Below are positions 7,143 through 15,381 of a stretch of 22,381 nt of DNA, piece after piece. The stretch's first letter is position 1; each line of letters starts with the position of its first letter. The position numbers and the translations under genes are program-made. Location: IMG/VR virus record IMGVR_UViG_3300020214_000141, positions 1 through 22,381 of that record, one strand, 5' to 3'. The notes under the pieces are model-generated. The model saw nothing but the letters and a program-made list of their open reading frames with translations, was not told the origin of the DNA and did not search any database. The DNA is from a virus.

Positions 7143-8410
7143 CTGCGGAGCCTCTGCAAAAGCGTGTTGTATTCCGCCTCTTCCTCCGGAGTTAATCCGC
7201 TAGTGCCGCCCAACCTCATCGCGAACGCTGGCATTGGCGGCGAGCCAAGCTTCTCCAGACCTTCAGCCACCTCAACCGGGTTGGGCGATCCTTGGTTCCG
7301 GCGCGCACTTTCGGTGAATATCCGCGCGTAAGCCATGTCGAACTTATCGAGTTCGCGCAGTGCCCCCAGGATGGCAACAACACCCTCTGGCGTCTTCGAT
7401 ATATTCGGGATGGTTCCGCGAATGATCGTCCGCTCATTTTCCGTGATTTGACCCTGCCCGCGTGGCGTGGCAAGCAATTCAAGCCGCTTGCCAACGGCCT
7501 GAAACAGCTCACCCTCTCCTACGCCATCGACCTTGAGACCGAAGACGTCACGCGCAATCGCCTGCATACCCAGGCGGTAGTCGGCGGTGACTCCGGGGCG
7601 GAACTTCTGCATTGACTGTTCCATCCGGCGGTAAACAAGTTCGTTTTTCTGCGCATTGAAGGCAGCCTCTTGCGCGCTCTTCCACATGTCGGCCGTATTT
7701 TTCCAGGCTGCCTTCAGGCCTTCCTGCTCGCCTTTCACTTCGATGTTCGTTTGAGGTCTGCCGGCTTGTGCCAGCGCCATGCGATCGCCGAGCGGTTCAC
7801 GGCTTGCTCCTGCCTTTCGCGCGAGGAACGCCAAATATTCGGGGCTGCGTTCATAAGCGCGCTGTTCGACCGTCTTCGTCATTCCCAAGCCGTGCTTGAA
7901 GCCCTCAAGCGCGTATTGCGATTGGAGCTTCTGCTTGTTCTCGATGTCTTTGATTTGCAACTGGACGCCGAGCGTCGCCGTGTCTGGGTTCCCCGCCAGC
8001 ACGCGCGCCATGGCCAGCAGTCCGCCGGTCCCGGGCGCGACTTCGCCCGGCGTGAGGTAGCGCCGGGCCGGGACCGGCGGACCGTCATTTGGCGCCGGCA
8101 GTACCGCGCCGGCGACGGCTTCTGGATCGGTGTCAGGATTGCGCCACGGTTGCCCCGCCGCCAGCGCATCGGCGAGCGTCTGGCTGTAGGCCTTTTCGCG
8201 ATCCCTCATGCGGCCTTGCGCCTGTCCGGCGAAGTAGCCGCCCGCCACGCCTTGCAGGGCACGCGCCAAGCCCTCGCCCCCGGACTGCACCGGCGTCGTC
8301 TGCGAACCCTGCTGGTATGCCCGCATGGCCATCTGGTATTGCGGGTCTTGGAGCAATTCAGTCAGAAACGCCGACCTTCCGGGCTGCGCAGCGAGATTGA
8401 ATTTGGCCAT
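7139..8410 (-). CDS. Internal virion protein candidate, helical
   Basis: A 423-residue, predominantly helical and Gln/Ala-rich protein. The N-terminus (SAFLTELLQDPQYQMAMRAY, then GGEGLARALQGVAGGYFAGQ) resembles the opening of internal or ejection proteins in podovirus-like phages. The middle (about 160-260) is likely coiled coil, and the end is acidic (LTPEEEAEYNTLLQRL). No enzyme motif is seen. It starts at the base next to the previous TAG and ends in an ATGA overlap with the 719-residue gene, so the pair is probably made in a set ratio. Role inferred from position and style. Confidence 0.68.
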   Translation of the reverse strand: MAKFNLAAQPGRSAFLTELLQDPQYQMAMRAYQQGSQTTPVQSGGEGLARALQGVAGGYFAGQAQGRMRDREKAYSQTLADALAAGQPWRNPDTDPEAVAGAVLPAPNDGPPVPARRYLTPGEVAPGTGGLLAMARVLAGNPDTATLGVQLQIKDIENKQKLQSQYALEGFKHGLGMTKTVEQRAYERSPEYLAFLARKAGASREPLGDRMALAQAGRPQTNIEVKGEQEGLKAAWKNTADMWKSAQEAAFNAQKNELVYRRMEQSMQKFRPGVTADYRLGMQAIARDVFGLKVDGVGEGELFQAVGKRLELLATPRGQGQITENERTIIRGTIPNISKTPEGVVAILGALRELDKFDMAYARIFTESARRNQGSPNPVEVAEGLEKLGSPPMPAFAMRLGGTSGLTPEEEAEYNTLLQRLRR

Positions 8411-9733
8411 CTACAGCCCCAATGCTCTGTAGTTAACGGCCTTGTAGCCGCCGATTGTCAGGACCGCGTGCGGTGCCACGCGCGCCACGTCATCGGCCAT
8501 GAAGCCGATCGTTTGTGTCTGGCTCCATAGATAACGGAAAGTGTAGAGCGGCAATCCGATCAAGTTCCCGATGCGTCTGATGTCGCGCTTCAGGCGTCTG
8601 TCGGAGAATATGAACGGCGCCGCTGAAGCCAGCGAATGCGCTCCCAGACTAGCCCCATATCCACTTGCCAAGCCGCCGCCAATGCTGCCGGCCAACCCAA
8701 ACAGCCCGCCCAATGCCGCGTTCCTGGCCTGCTGCTGCTGGTTGTAGTTGGAAAGCTGCCCCTGATAGTTGGCATAAATCGGCCCGGTCACGTCGGTCGG
8801 CGCCACGCCAACCAGAGGCACCGCGCCGAAATTCGGCCCTTGCACCGGCCCGGCCGTGCCGAGCAGGGTGGCAATCTCGTTGATCGGGTAGGCGCGCTCG
8901 TAGGCCCTTTCGGTGATGCCTTGCTGCCGGCGCGACAGGCCCAGGCCGAATAGCCCCTGAAGCTCAGACAAGCCGCGCCCGGTCACGGCCATCCGCGCAT
9001 CGTTGCGGGCGCGGGCGATGTCATCCATGGCGGCCCGCCAAGCCTGGCTGCCGGGTGCGATGCCTTGGCTGGCGAGGCGTTGTTCCAGTGCCGCGCGGTC
9101 GCGTTCGAGCATCGGTTCCAGCCGGCCAAACAGGTCGCCCTCCACCCGGCCGCGTTCCGCGTTCAGCGCCTCGCCCGAGAGGATTTCCGGTAGGCCGGAA
9201 AGCGTGAACGGCTGCCCCTGCGCATCGCGCACCCGGCCGACATTCTCAAGCCCCAGCCGCGAAAGCGCCTCGTCCAACTCGTTCTGAACGTCCGAGGTTC
9301 GCTGTTGGGCCGGCGGCAGTTCGATCCGCCGCGTATAGGTCGAAGGCTCATCCGCCCCACCAGCCGCCGCAGTTGGCATCGCCGGCATCGGCCCGCGCGT
9401 GTCGGCTGGCGGCGGCCCATAAACCGGGATCGCTTGTACCACACCCGGCCCGTCTTCATAGCGGTAGTTGACGATTGGCCCTTGTCGCTGTTCCCCCGCC
9501 GCGTTCCATTTCGCCAGCGCTTCCCGGTAGGCCGCCATGGCGGCCGGATCGACCGCGCCCGCGCCACCGGCAGCGGGACTGCGCTCATAACGAACCGTCC
9601 CGAACGGCGTGATTTCGTTGATGCGGTTGAGGCGTGCTTGCGCTTCCGCCGTGGCCACGTTGGCGGCCGACTGCGCTCTCGCCGTGGCCACCGGATCAGG
9701 CGGCGCGGGCGGGGAGGGCGATCTCTTGCCCAT
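8411..9733 (-). CDS. Virion protein with shortened C-terminal S74 (intramolecular chaperone)-like domain
   Basis: A 440-residue protein. The N-terminus is Pro/Ala-rich, followed by ARLNRINEITPFGTVRYE, which is common in podovirus internal or tail proteins. The middle has a long helical region (DRAALEQRLASQGIAPGSQAW) and a Gly-rich hydrophobic stretch at about 345-370. Residues 377-440 resemble a Peptidase_S74 domain: SDRRLKRDIRRIG, LYTFRYL, QTIGFMADDVARVAPHAV and GGYKAVNYRALGL. S74 domains of tail spikes help trimers fold and then cut themselves off just before the SD pair. Here the domain is only about 64 residues and lacks the usual long C-terminal helices, so activity is uncertain. The start is supported by GGAG eight bases upstream and overlaps the GNAT gene by 38 bases. 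Confidence 0.78.
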   Translation of the reverse strand: MGKRSPSPPAPPDPVATARAQSAANVATAEAQARLNRINEITPFGTVRYERSPAAGGAGAVDPAAMAAYREALAKWNAAGEQRQGPIVNYRYEDGPGVVQAIPVYGPPPADTRGPMPAMPTAAAGGADEPSTYTRRIELPPAQQRTSDVQNELDEALSRLGLENVGRVRDAQGQPFTLSGLPEILSGEALNAERGRVEGDLFGRLEPMLERDRAALEQRLASQGIAPGSQAWRAAMDDIARARNDARMAVTGRGLSELQGLFGLGLSRRQQGITERAYERAYPINEIATLLGTAGPVQGPNFGAVPLVGVAPTDVTGPIYANYQGQLSNYNQQQQARNAALGGLFGLAGSIGGGLASGYGASLGAHSLASAAPFIFSDRRLKRDIRRIGNLIGLPLYTFRYLWSQTQTIGFMADDVARVAPHAVLTIGGYKAVNYRALGL

Positions 9734-10160
9734 CGCAATATCTCCTATGAAATTCGCCGCGCATCATCGAACAGATGACCGCGTGATGCTTGCCGCCGAA
9801 TTGGTGCCGCAGGATGGCTTCCTGCTTGAAGCCGATCCCCTTGATGAACCGCAACGCGCGCGCATTGGCATGGTCCGTCGCCGTCCAGCACTTGTTGACG
9901 GCAAGCTGCACGAACGGATAGGCCAGAAGCGCACTGACGATGCGTCGCGTCGCCCAGCGTGGCGTATCGGCGGCGCACGACAATTGCATGGTGCCGGCAA
10001 GTTCCTGCCAGTCGTGAAACACCACGCCAGCCATGATTGTTTCGTCTTGAGACACCACGGCGATAGCAGCATTCGGGCCAAACCCAGCAGCGCCGACATG
10101 GGGCAGCCGTGCCGCCACCCATCGCGCTACCGCGCCGCTGCCGTCGATGGCGAGCTTCAT
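9696..10160 (-). CDS. GNAT-family acetyltransferase
   Basis: A 154-residue protein with the GNAT fold pattern: AIAVVSQDETIMAGVVFHDW (central strands, about residues 31-50), a segment around RWATRRIVSALLAYPF (about 68-83) where the acetyl-CoA-binding loop and helix are expected, and HANARALRFIKGIGFKQEAILR (about 97-118), the typical C-terminal N..A...Y.k.GF motif with the usual Tyr replaced. GNAT enzymes move an acetyl group from acetyl-CoA to an amine. In structural operons of related podovirus-like phages a GNAT gene commonly sits beside the tail nozzle gene, as here (recalled, not searched). The substrate is unknown; candidates are a virion protein or a host protein. The start overlaps the nozzle-like gene stop as ATGA. 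Confidence 0.82.
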   Translation of the reverse strand: MKLAIDGSGAVARWVAARLPHVGAAGFGPNAAIAVVSQDETIMAGVVFHDWQELAGTMQLSCAADTPRWATRRIVSALLAYPFVQLAVNKCWTATDHANARALRFIKGIGFKQEAILRHQFGGKHHAVICSMMRGEFHRRYCDGQEIALPARAA

Positions 10161-11710
10161 AAGCCGGCCCCCGTCGTGAAAGCTATATCGGTTGCCAGAA
10201 GAGCCACGCTAATATTCTTGACGCTCACGCGCGTCCGCAGCGCCCCGGATCGACCGATGCCTACAATGGACTTCCAGGCTGCGTAGATTTGCGTTTCCTG
10301 CCCCCAGACCGCCGTGTCCCAAACCGCCGTGTCCCACAACCCCTCGCTACCGCCAATCGTGCTGGCAAGCGCCGCTGGGGTATTCTGATTGAAGTCCACA
10401 TTGAAATCCAGTGCGACGCTCGGCACACTGCTGGCCGAGAACGTCGGTCGCGCCATCAGGAATTGCTTGATCGTTCCCCCCAGGCCGAAATAACTGAACG
10501 CCTGCATGACATCACCGGGGATATTTGCGTCGTTGTCATCCGTCCCGGTCAACGCCTTGTAGACCTTCCCATCGCTGACGTGGCCGAAATAGAGGTCGTT
10601 TCCGAGCATCGACCAACATGCGGCATTCAGTCCGGTGAACCGGCAGGGCGCCCCAGTCAATGTGTTGAAGACATATTGGTGCGACGTAAGCCCGGCCGAT
10701 ATGGGGATGTTCGCAAGGATGATGTTTTCCGCCGGATAGACGGTGGGTTGCCAGCCGTATTTGCCGCCGTGATCGCGGGCGGCGGCGGCGAAAGTCGGAC
10801 TGATTTGATCGGAAATGGACTGCGCCGACACCTGACTGCGGTCGGCCAGCAGCACGCGCGACAGCGGCACGAAACCGTCGCGCAACAGCAGCATGACATC
10901 GCCGCCCGCCTTGCACCAGAACCGGCGGCCCAACGGCTTGCCGACATCGAACACGCCGATCAACGCCCACGTCGAGGCGGATGCCGGGTCGATGCCGGAA
11001 TAGACGATGGCTTCGCCTTCGCTGGTCATAAAGACGGCCACGTCATCCATGCCGTCGCCGCTGTCGCGTGTCCAGGTGGCCATGCCCATCAGATAGCCGC
11101 CGCGCCTGGCGATGCCATAAAGCGGAAACTCGGTGAAGGCGCCTGTTATGGCGTTCGTGCCGCCATACCAGGCCGACATGCTGTCCTCTTCGCCGATCCA
11201 CAAGCGGCGCTGATGCGTGTTGCACCAGATGCAATTCGCAATGGCCGGCCCGGTCATGCCGGCATTGGCCCAGGACGTGCCATCGAAGGTTCGCGGAGTG
11301 TCGGCGCCGTTGAAGCAAAGCAAGAACCGCCCGCCGCTCGTGCCCATGTTGACGTGCTGCCAACGGGCATTGGTCAGGCCGGACACAGCCGCCGCGCCGA
11401 CCGCGCCGGCGCTTGTAACGTCATGGATCGTCGTGCCGCTGGCCGCGAACAGCTTGCCGGCGCCGGTGCTGCTGACATACTCCATCAGGCTTTCGACCGC
11501 TGGCGACAAGCCGGTGGCGTGGCTTTTATAGCCTTTGCGCAGTGCGATCTTTTCGTTTGCCGGAAGCCAATTGTCGAGCACTACAGCATGCTCGATAGCC
11601 ATGTCCGACAAGGCATCGCGTGTGTTCCACCCCTTCACCGGCGCGGGCAATGACGCGATGCGCTGCGCTTGTCCGCCGCGCGACCGTCCCAATTGCGCCA
11701 AATCGAGCAT
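10157..11710 (-). CDS. Tail nozzle / tail tubular-type structural protein
   Basis: A 517-residue protein. ATG 11708-11710 overlaps the adaptor gene's TAA as TAATG, so I prefer it over the in-frame TTG four codons earlier. It opens with LPAPVKGWNTRDALSDMAIEH and then NWLPANEKIALRKGYKSHATG (about residues 24-68), the hallmark start of podovirus tail tubular B/nozzle-like proteins. Repeated beta-strand segments, each ending in a Trp-rich or Gly-rich turn (FLLCFNGADTPRTFDGTSW, ASTWALIGVFDVGKPLG), suggest a propeller-like fold. Near the C-terminus is a tandem WDTAVWDTAVWGQE encoded by two 15-base repeats. It follows the adaptor directly, matching its place in the tail. It probably forms the end of the tail channel. 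Confidence 0.8.
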   Translation of the reverse strand: MLDLAQLGRSRGGQAQRIASLPAPVKGWNTRDALSDMAIEHAVVLDNWLPANEKIALRKGYKSHATGLSPAVESLMEYVSSTGAGKLFAASGTTIHDVTSAGAVGAAAVSGLTNARWQHVNMGTSGGRFLLCFNGADTPRTFDGTSWANAGMTGPAIANCIWCNTHQRRLWIGEEDSMSAWYGGTNAITGAFTEFPLYGIARRGGYLMGMATWTRDSGDGMDDVAVFMTSEGEAIVYSGIDPASASTWALIGVFDVGKPLGRRFWCKAGGDVMLLLRDGFVPLSRVLLADRSQVSAQSISDQISPTFAAAARDHGGKYGWQPTVYPAENIILANIPISAGLTSHQYVFNTLTGAPCRFTGLNAACWSMLGNDLYFGHVSDGKVYKALTGTDDNDANIPGDVMQAFSYFGLGGTIKQFLMARPTFSASSVPSVALDFNVDFNQNTPAALASTIGGSEGLWDTAVWDTAVWGQETQIYAAWKSIVGIGRSGALRTRVSVKNISVALLATDIAFTTGAGL

Positions 11711-12408
11711 TAGATCGCCCAATCCCCGTCTTGCACGACAATGCCCGGTATCCGCCGGCGCTCGCCCATAGCCAAGTCCAGCGTGCGTTGCGGTTTGTTA
11801 CGCAGCATTGCCTGCTGAACCTGGCTCTCATAAACCTGATAGTCGGTCTCGAAGGGGAAGCTTTTCATGGCCTTGAACCGCCAGACAACACCTAGCATCA
11901 TCAAGCGTTCCGGCAGCAGGCCGACGTCCGTATCCGCCGCCCACGCGCTTTGATCGGTGCCGCCGGAGCTTTCGCACCACTGCGTCGAGACATACTCGTA
12001 GGCGAAAGTGTGGCCGGCTGTCGGCACCGGCTGGATCAGGATGTTGCTGCCGCGATGGCGAAAAATTTCAGGCACGGGCGAAGTAGTCCATGCCTTGATC
12101 TGCTGCCATTCCTGCGCCGTGACCGGCCCACGGAAAGGCCGGCGCCTGGTGCGGTTCCAGAAAGTCTCCGCCACGAAGCGATCCAGGTCGCTCGGCACCA
12201 TCGCGGTTTGCGTTTCCTGCGCAAGCGAGGTGAAAGTCTTTTCCTTGGTGATTTCCTGCCAGTCGCAGCGCCGGGAAAGCTGCAATCCTTCCTCCTGCGC
12301 GACGCCTAGCAACTCGCGCACTTCTTGGTTCGTGCTGCTGAAAACGGCCGCCGGCCGCGCCAAGCCCATGCGGTCGCAAGCGCCCTGTATGAGCGTCAGT
12401 AGCGTCAT
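11710..12408 (-). CDS. Head-tail adaptor (connector) protein
   Basis: A 232-residue protein starting MTLLTLIQGACDRMGLARPA, followed by TNQEVRELLGVAQEEGLQLSRRCDWQ (about residues 26-51). This is typical of the adaptor gene in podovirus-like phages, with a helical bundle that docks on the portal and a beta insertion. The middle (FWNRTRRRPFRGPVTAQEW, about 83-101) and the late RLMMLGVVWRFKAMKSF segment are also family-like. It lies immediately before the nozzle-like gene, as adaptor genes do, and overlaps both neighbours (ATGA upstream, TAATG downstream). A P22 gp4-type role is the best reading; no enzyme motif is visible. Confidence 0.76.
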   Translation of the reverse strand: MTLLTLIQGACDRMGLARPAAVFSSTNQEVRELLGVAQEEGLQLSRRCDWQEITKEKTFTSLAQETQTAMVPSDLDRFVAETFWNRTRRRPFRGPVTAQEWQQIKAWTTSPVPEIFRHRGSNILIQPVPTAGHTFAYEYVSTQWCESSGGTDQSAWAADTDVGLLPERLMMLGVVWRFKAMKSFPFETDYQVYESQVQQAMLRNKPQRTLDLAMGERRRIPGIVVQDGDWAI

Positions 12409-13007
12409 GCTGGCGCCGCCTCATCGAACGTCTTGCGCGGCCGCCCCGGCCCGCGCTTCTCAGGTGGGGTCAGCGCCTCGACCATGGCCTTGAGTTCCGC
12501 CACTTCCCCCTCCAATTCCGCCCGCTTTTCGCGCTCGGATACCAAGGCGGCCTCAACCACGGCGCTGCCACGCTTGTGATCGACGAACGCCTGGGCGCGC
12601 TCAACCAGCGTCCTCGCGCCCATGCCGATGCGCTGCATCGTGCCGTCGCCAACCTGCGCCAATTCCTCGACGGTGCGGATCAACAACAGCTTGAGTTGCT
12701 GCACCTGCCCCTTGGTGACACCAGCCCAGGCTTCCAGAGGCGTGCCGTCCGTCGGCGCTTCCTGACCCTTCAACCAGTGCTTGTAGTAAGGCTCGATGGC
12801 GTTCCAAAGCTGTGGGTTCTTGCGGACGCGGCTGATCGCCTCTACCGTCTGATGGTTCGGTTGCCCGCGTTTCGCCCACTTGACCTGCTCGACCGGCTTG
12901 AACTCACCCGGCCTATCATGGATCGGCCGGTGATCCACCCAGAACTCCACCGGGACAATATCAACCTTGGCGCGCGGGTCGTATTCGGGCGACATCAAGT
13001 CAGGCAT
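12405..13007 (-). CDS. Conserved phage protein with coiled coil and AT-hook-like C-terminus
   Basis: A 200-residue protein. I chose ATG 13005-13007 because AAGGA lies seven bases upstream; an earlier in-frame start at 13037 would overlap the DUF115 gene by 38 bases. The N-terminal half (VDIVPVEFWVDHRPIHDRPGE, then EAISRVRKNPQLWNAIEPYY) is not a family I can name. Residues 153-178 form a charged coiled coil (SEREKRAELEGEVAELKAMV), and residues 185-192 read RGPGRPRK, an AT-hook-like DNA-binding motif. Its position between capsid and adaptor genes suggests a head-completion or DNA-contacting structural role. Function unknown. Confidence 0.7.
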   Translation of the reverse strand: MPDLMSPEYDPRAKVDIVPVEFWVDHRPIHDRPGEFKPVEQVKWAKRGQPNHQTVEAISRVRKNPQLWNAIEPYYKHWLKGQEAPTDGTPLEAWAGVTKGQVQQLKLLLIRTVEELAQVGDGTMQRIGMGARTLVERAQAFVDHKRGSAVVEAALVSEREKRAELEGEVAELKAMVEALTPPEKRGPGRPRKTFDEAAPA

Positions 13008-13860
13008 GAATGGTTCCTTCTCCGTTCGTGCGTTCATCGTGCGAACGCGACTGTTCGAATTCCGCTAGAAGCGTCGGCAACAGGCCGTCGCCGATCACCT
13101 GCACGTCGAGCGATTCCGGCTTTCCGGTCAGGCGGCCGGATGTGAAGCCATCCATGACCGAACAAAAGTCCATGACTTGCCGAGCAAAACCCGCCTGCGT
13201 CACGAATTCCCGTCCGCCAGCCTCAACAGTCACGGTCGGCAATGTTTCGTGGTGGTATGCGTGGCTCACGCCGTTCTCATAGCTGCTGTCCAAGCCGAAG
13301 AACCGAAACCGACGATAGCCGAGAATATAGCCCAGATTAAGACAGCGCAAAGCGACTGTCGTGCCGCCGCCGACCAGCAGCCAATCCCCGGACCGCTCGT
13401 TCAGCACCGCATCTACCCCGCCTGGGCCAGACGCATGCCAAAGCACGACATGTCGGCCGGCCAGATGATCGAATGTTTCGGGGTCTGCCATGGACGCCAC
13501 AAAGTAGATCACGTCGTCGCGTGGCAATATCCAATCGCGCAAGTCGGGATTGACATCGAGCAAACAGCATGCCCATGGCACCATGCCGCGCTCAACCAGC
13601 CAGTTGTGCACGCCATTGACCGCGATGACCTTGCCCTCGGCCTGCCGCCACGTCCGTGCCAAGGACGGCCCGCCGGCCATCACCGACAGCGTGTCGCCGT
13701 TCGGCGCATAGATCGCCCTGATTTCAAGCGGGATATTGCGTTCAAGCGCCGAACGCATGTTGTCCCGCACCTTTGCATCCGCACCGGAACGGTGCCAAGG
13801 CAAGCCAGGATGTGGCGGCAGCAAACGCGTCGCTCTTGCATTTGCCGCCGCCCAGTCCAT
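13000..13860 (-). CDS. DUF115/MAF-like protein (MptE-like), putative glycosyltransferase
   Basis: A 286-residue protein resembling the DUF115 family, which includes bacterial flagellin-glycosylation MAF proteins and archaeal MptE-like enzymes. Visible motifs are VMAGGPSL at 60-67, VIAVNGVHNWL at 78-88, LDVNP at 101-105, VGGGTTVALRCLNLGYILGY at 163-182, FFGLDSSY at 187-194 and SHAYHH at 199-204. In MAF proteins the GPSL and G.D regions belong to the nucleotide-sugar site; transfer of that function here is inference. The gene sits between capsid/decoration and adaptor genes rather than with metabolic genes, so a capsid protein is a reasonable substrate guess. It may instead modify host sugars. 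It overlaps the next gene by eight bases. The ribosome site is weak. Confidence 0.72.
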   Translation of the reverse strand: MDWAAANARATRLLPPHPGLPWHRSGADAKVRDNMRSALERNIPLEIRAIYAPNGDTLSVMAGGPSLARTWRQAEGKVIAVNGVHNWLVERGMVPWACCLLDVNPDLRDWILPRDDVIYFVASMADPETFDHLAGRHVVLWHASGPGGVDAVLNERSGDWLLVGGGTTVALRCLNLGYILGYRRFRFFGLDSSYENGVSHAYHHETLPTVTVEAGGREFVTQAGFARQVMDFCSVMDGFTSGRLTGKPESLDVQVIGDGLLPTLLAEFEQSRSHDERTNGEGTIHA

Positions 13861-13868
13861 CGGTACGC

Positions 13869-14372
13869 CTACGCCGAGTTGCTGTTGTCGTTGACGAACG
13901 GCCGGTGAATCTCGAAGTGCGCCGCGCTCGGTTCGGCCGTTGTTGCCAATTTGGCGGAAGCGCCCTTCGCGAGATTGACCAGATCGCCGTTAACGCTGGC
14001 ATCGTCGATTGCCCCGGCGGTGGCCGTGGCGAATACCAGACCGTCATCGGCAAAGCCGGTCAGGCACAGACCGACCGCCTTGCCGCTGATCTGGTACCAG
14101 CCATAATCGGTCGTTGCGTCAGTCGCCGACATCGCGATAGCCACGGGGCCGATGGCGTTGGCCGCCAGCAGCGTCGTGGTCCAGTCATCGACGTTGTAAG
14201 TGACCCAGGAACCGATACCAGTGCTGGCGACGCCCTTGAGGTAGATGAACTCACCTTCGCCGAAGTCGGAATCGACCGCGCGCACGATGGTGCCGAACGG
14301 GTGCTTTTGCACCGTTTCGGCCGTGGCAATCGGCTGACTGCCGACGACCTCATCCGTGATGCTGTAAGCCAT
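13869..14372 (-). CDS. Capsid decoration / cement-like protein
   Basis: A 167-residue protein preceded by an excellent ribosome site (AAGAAGGAG). It directly follows the major capsid gene. The sequence is beta-rich: VRAVDSDFGEGEFIYLKGVAS at about 31-51, SWVTYNVDDWTTTLLAANAIGPVAIAM at about 55-81, then YGWYQISGKAVGLC at about 89-102. This matches small head-decoration or cement proteins that follow capsid genes in many phages. The strong ribosome site implies high output, as expected for a coat component. An accessory head protein of another kind is possible. Confidence 0.72.
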   Translation of the reverse strand: MAYSITDEVVGSQPIATAETVQKHPFGTIVRAVDSDFGEGEFIYLKGVASTGIGSWVTYNVDDWTTTLLAANAIGPVAIAMSATDATTDYGWYQISGKAVGLCLTGFADDGLVFATATAGAIDDASVNGDLVNLAKGASAKLATTAEPSAAHFEIHRPFVNDNSNSA

Positions 14373-14396
14373 GTGAAAAACTCCTTCTTCCCTGGA

Positions 14397-15356
14397 TTAC
14401 GCTTCGTCGATGAGTTTGCCCTGCCGCGCCCGATTGGAGCAGACAAGTTGGCCCATCCATATCAACGGGATCACCACGGCATCCTGGTTTACGGACATTT
14501 TCTCGTCCATCGTAGACCAGTTGGCGTCGCGGTGCGAAACGAGTTCCAGATAGTTGGTGTTGATGAAATACATCACCTCGGCGGTCGTGCTGAAGTTGCT
14601 GTTCGTGTCGAAGATGACATCCGCCGTGACATACTTCAGCGCCTGGAAGCCGGCCGTGGCGCTGTCCGCCGAAGCATAGCGCTGCAAGTCCTGCAAACTC
14701 TCCCAGTAGAAGCCGAAAAAGTCGTGGCTCGACGCGATCAGGTCCGGCTTGTCGTTACTGCGCACGGTCTTGAGCCACAGCTTGTTCATGTGCGTCTTCA
14801 TCGTCGACTTCGACGGCGCGTCGGTCATTTCATGGAACTGATTGGCCCAGAACGAGTAGGTGGAGGAATCGATGCCGCCAACCGTGCCGGTGCCCGCCGA
14901 CGTGATAATGTGGCCGAGACCGCCCATCTGGTTCGCCAGCGCGCCAGTGCTGTAGATATCGACCGACATGGTGTTCGCGGCTGTGCGCATGGCGTTGTTC
15001 GTCCGGGCTTCAGCCAGGTCGATCAATTGCTCGCGGCCGCTATTCATGCGGAGGTCACGACCAGACGCCACGACGTTGACAGCCGTTTGCACCCAATCGT
15101 ATTTGGCCGTGGTCAGCACATCGGACGCGCCGATGTTCAGAGTATCGAAACCGCTGTAGCGCTGCACGGTGGCGTTCTCGGCATAGTCGAGAGGCCGGAC
15201 GATTTCGTAGCCGCCGGAGACGAGCTTGATCTTGCCGCGCGCCTTCAGCCGGTTGTAAAGCGCGTTGTGCAGCGAAACGTTATCCGCAATTTCCGTCGGA
15301 TGACTGCGGAGAGTGGTGGTGACCATCTCCGTAAAGGTGCTGTTGGGGGATGGCAT
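14397..15356 (-). CDS. Major capsid protein
   Basis: A 319-residue protein just after the scaffold gene. AAGGA lies eight bases before ATG 15354-15356. Typical phage capsid features are visible: an extended N-terminal arm (HPTEIADNVSLHNALYNRLK), GGYEIVRPLDYAENATVQRYSGFDTLN at about 48-74, then YDWVQTAVNVVASGRDLRMNSG followed by the long helix with LIDLAEARTNNAMRTAANTMS, and GGLGHIITSAGTGTVGGIDSS with a following SFWANQF. Late segments (DLIASSHDFFGFYWESLQDLQRY) fit the axial domain. The protein is short but complete. It assembles the head with the scaffold and portal. Confidence 0.88.
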   Translation of the reverse strand: MPSPNSTFTEMVTTTLRSHPTEIADNVSLHNALYNRLKARGKIKLVSGGYEIVRPLDYAENATVQRYSGFDTLNIGASDVLTTAKYDWVQTAVNVVASGRDLRMNSGREQLIDLAEARTNNAMRTAANTMSVDIYSTGALANQMGGLGHIITSAGTGTVGGIDSSTYSFWANQFHEMTDAPSKSTMKTHMNKLWLKTVRSNDKPDLIASSHDFFGFYWESLQDLQRYASADSATAGFQALKYVTADVIFDTNSNFSTTAEVMYFINTNYLELVSHRDANWSTMDEKMSVNQDAVVIPLIWMGQLVCSNRARQGKLIDEA

Positions 15357-15365
15357 TGGACTGAT

Positions 15366-15380
15366 CCTTCATGATGAAGG
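15366..15380. repeat. 15-bp palindrome between scaffold and capsid genes
   Basis: CCTTCATGATGAAGG has perfect 7-base arms around a single central base. It lies one base after the scaffold stop, and its last bases on the minus strand contribute to the AAGGA ribosome site of the capsid gene. As RNA it could form a small hairpin that limits access to that site or marks a processing point. The short loop makes a stable hairpin doubtful. Confidence 0.5.
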
Positions 15381-15381
15381 C

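Noticed and set aside
10289-11653. Plus-strand open frame of 454 codons opposite the nozzle-like gene
   Set aside because: Shadow of a clearly recognised minus-strand structural gene.
13773-15374. Long plus-strand open frame of 533 codons opposite capsid, decoration and DUF115 genes
   Set aside because: It spans several well-supported minus-strand genes and gaps, is Arg/His/Val-rich with no motif, and is an expected antisense artefact of GC-rich coding DNA.
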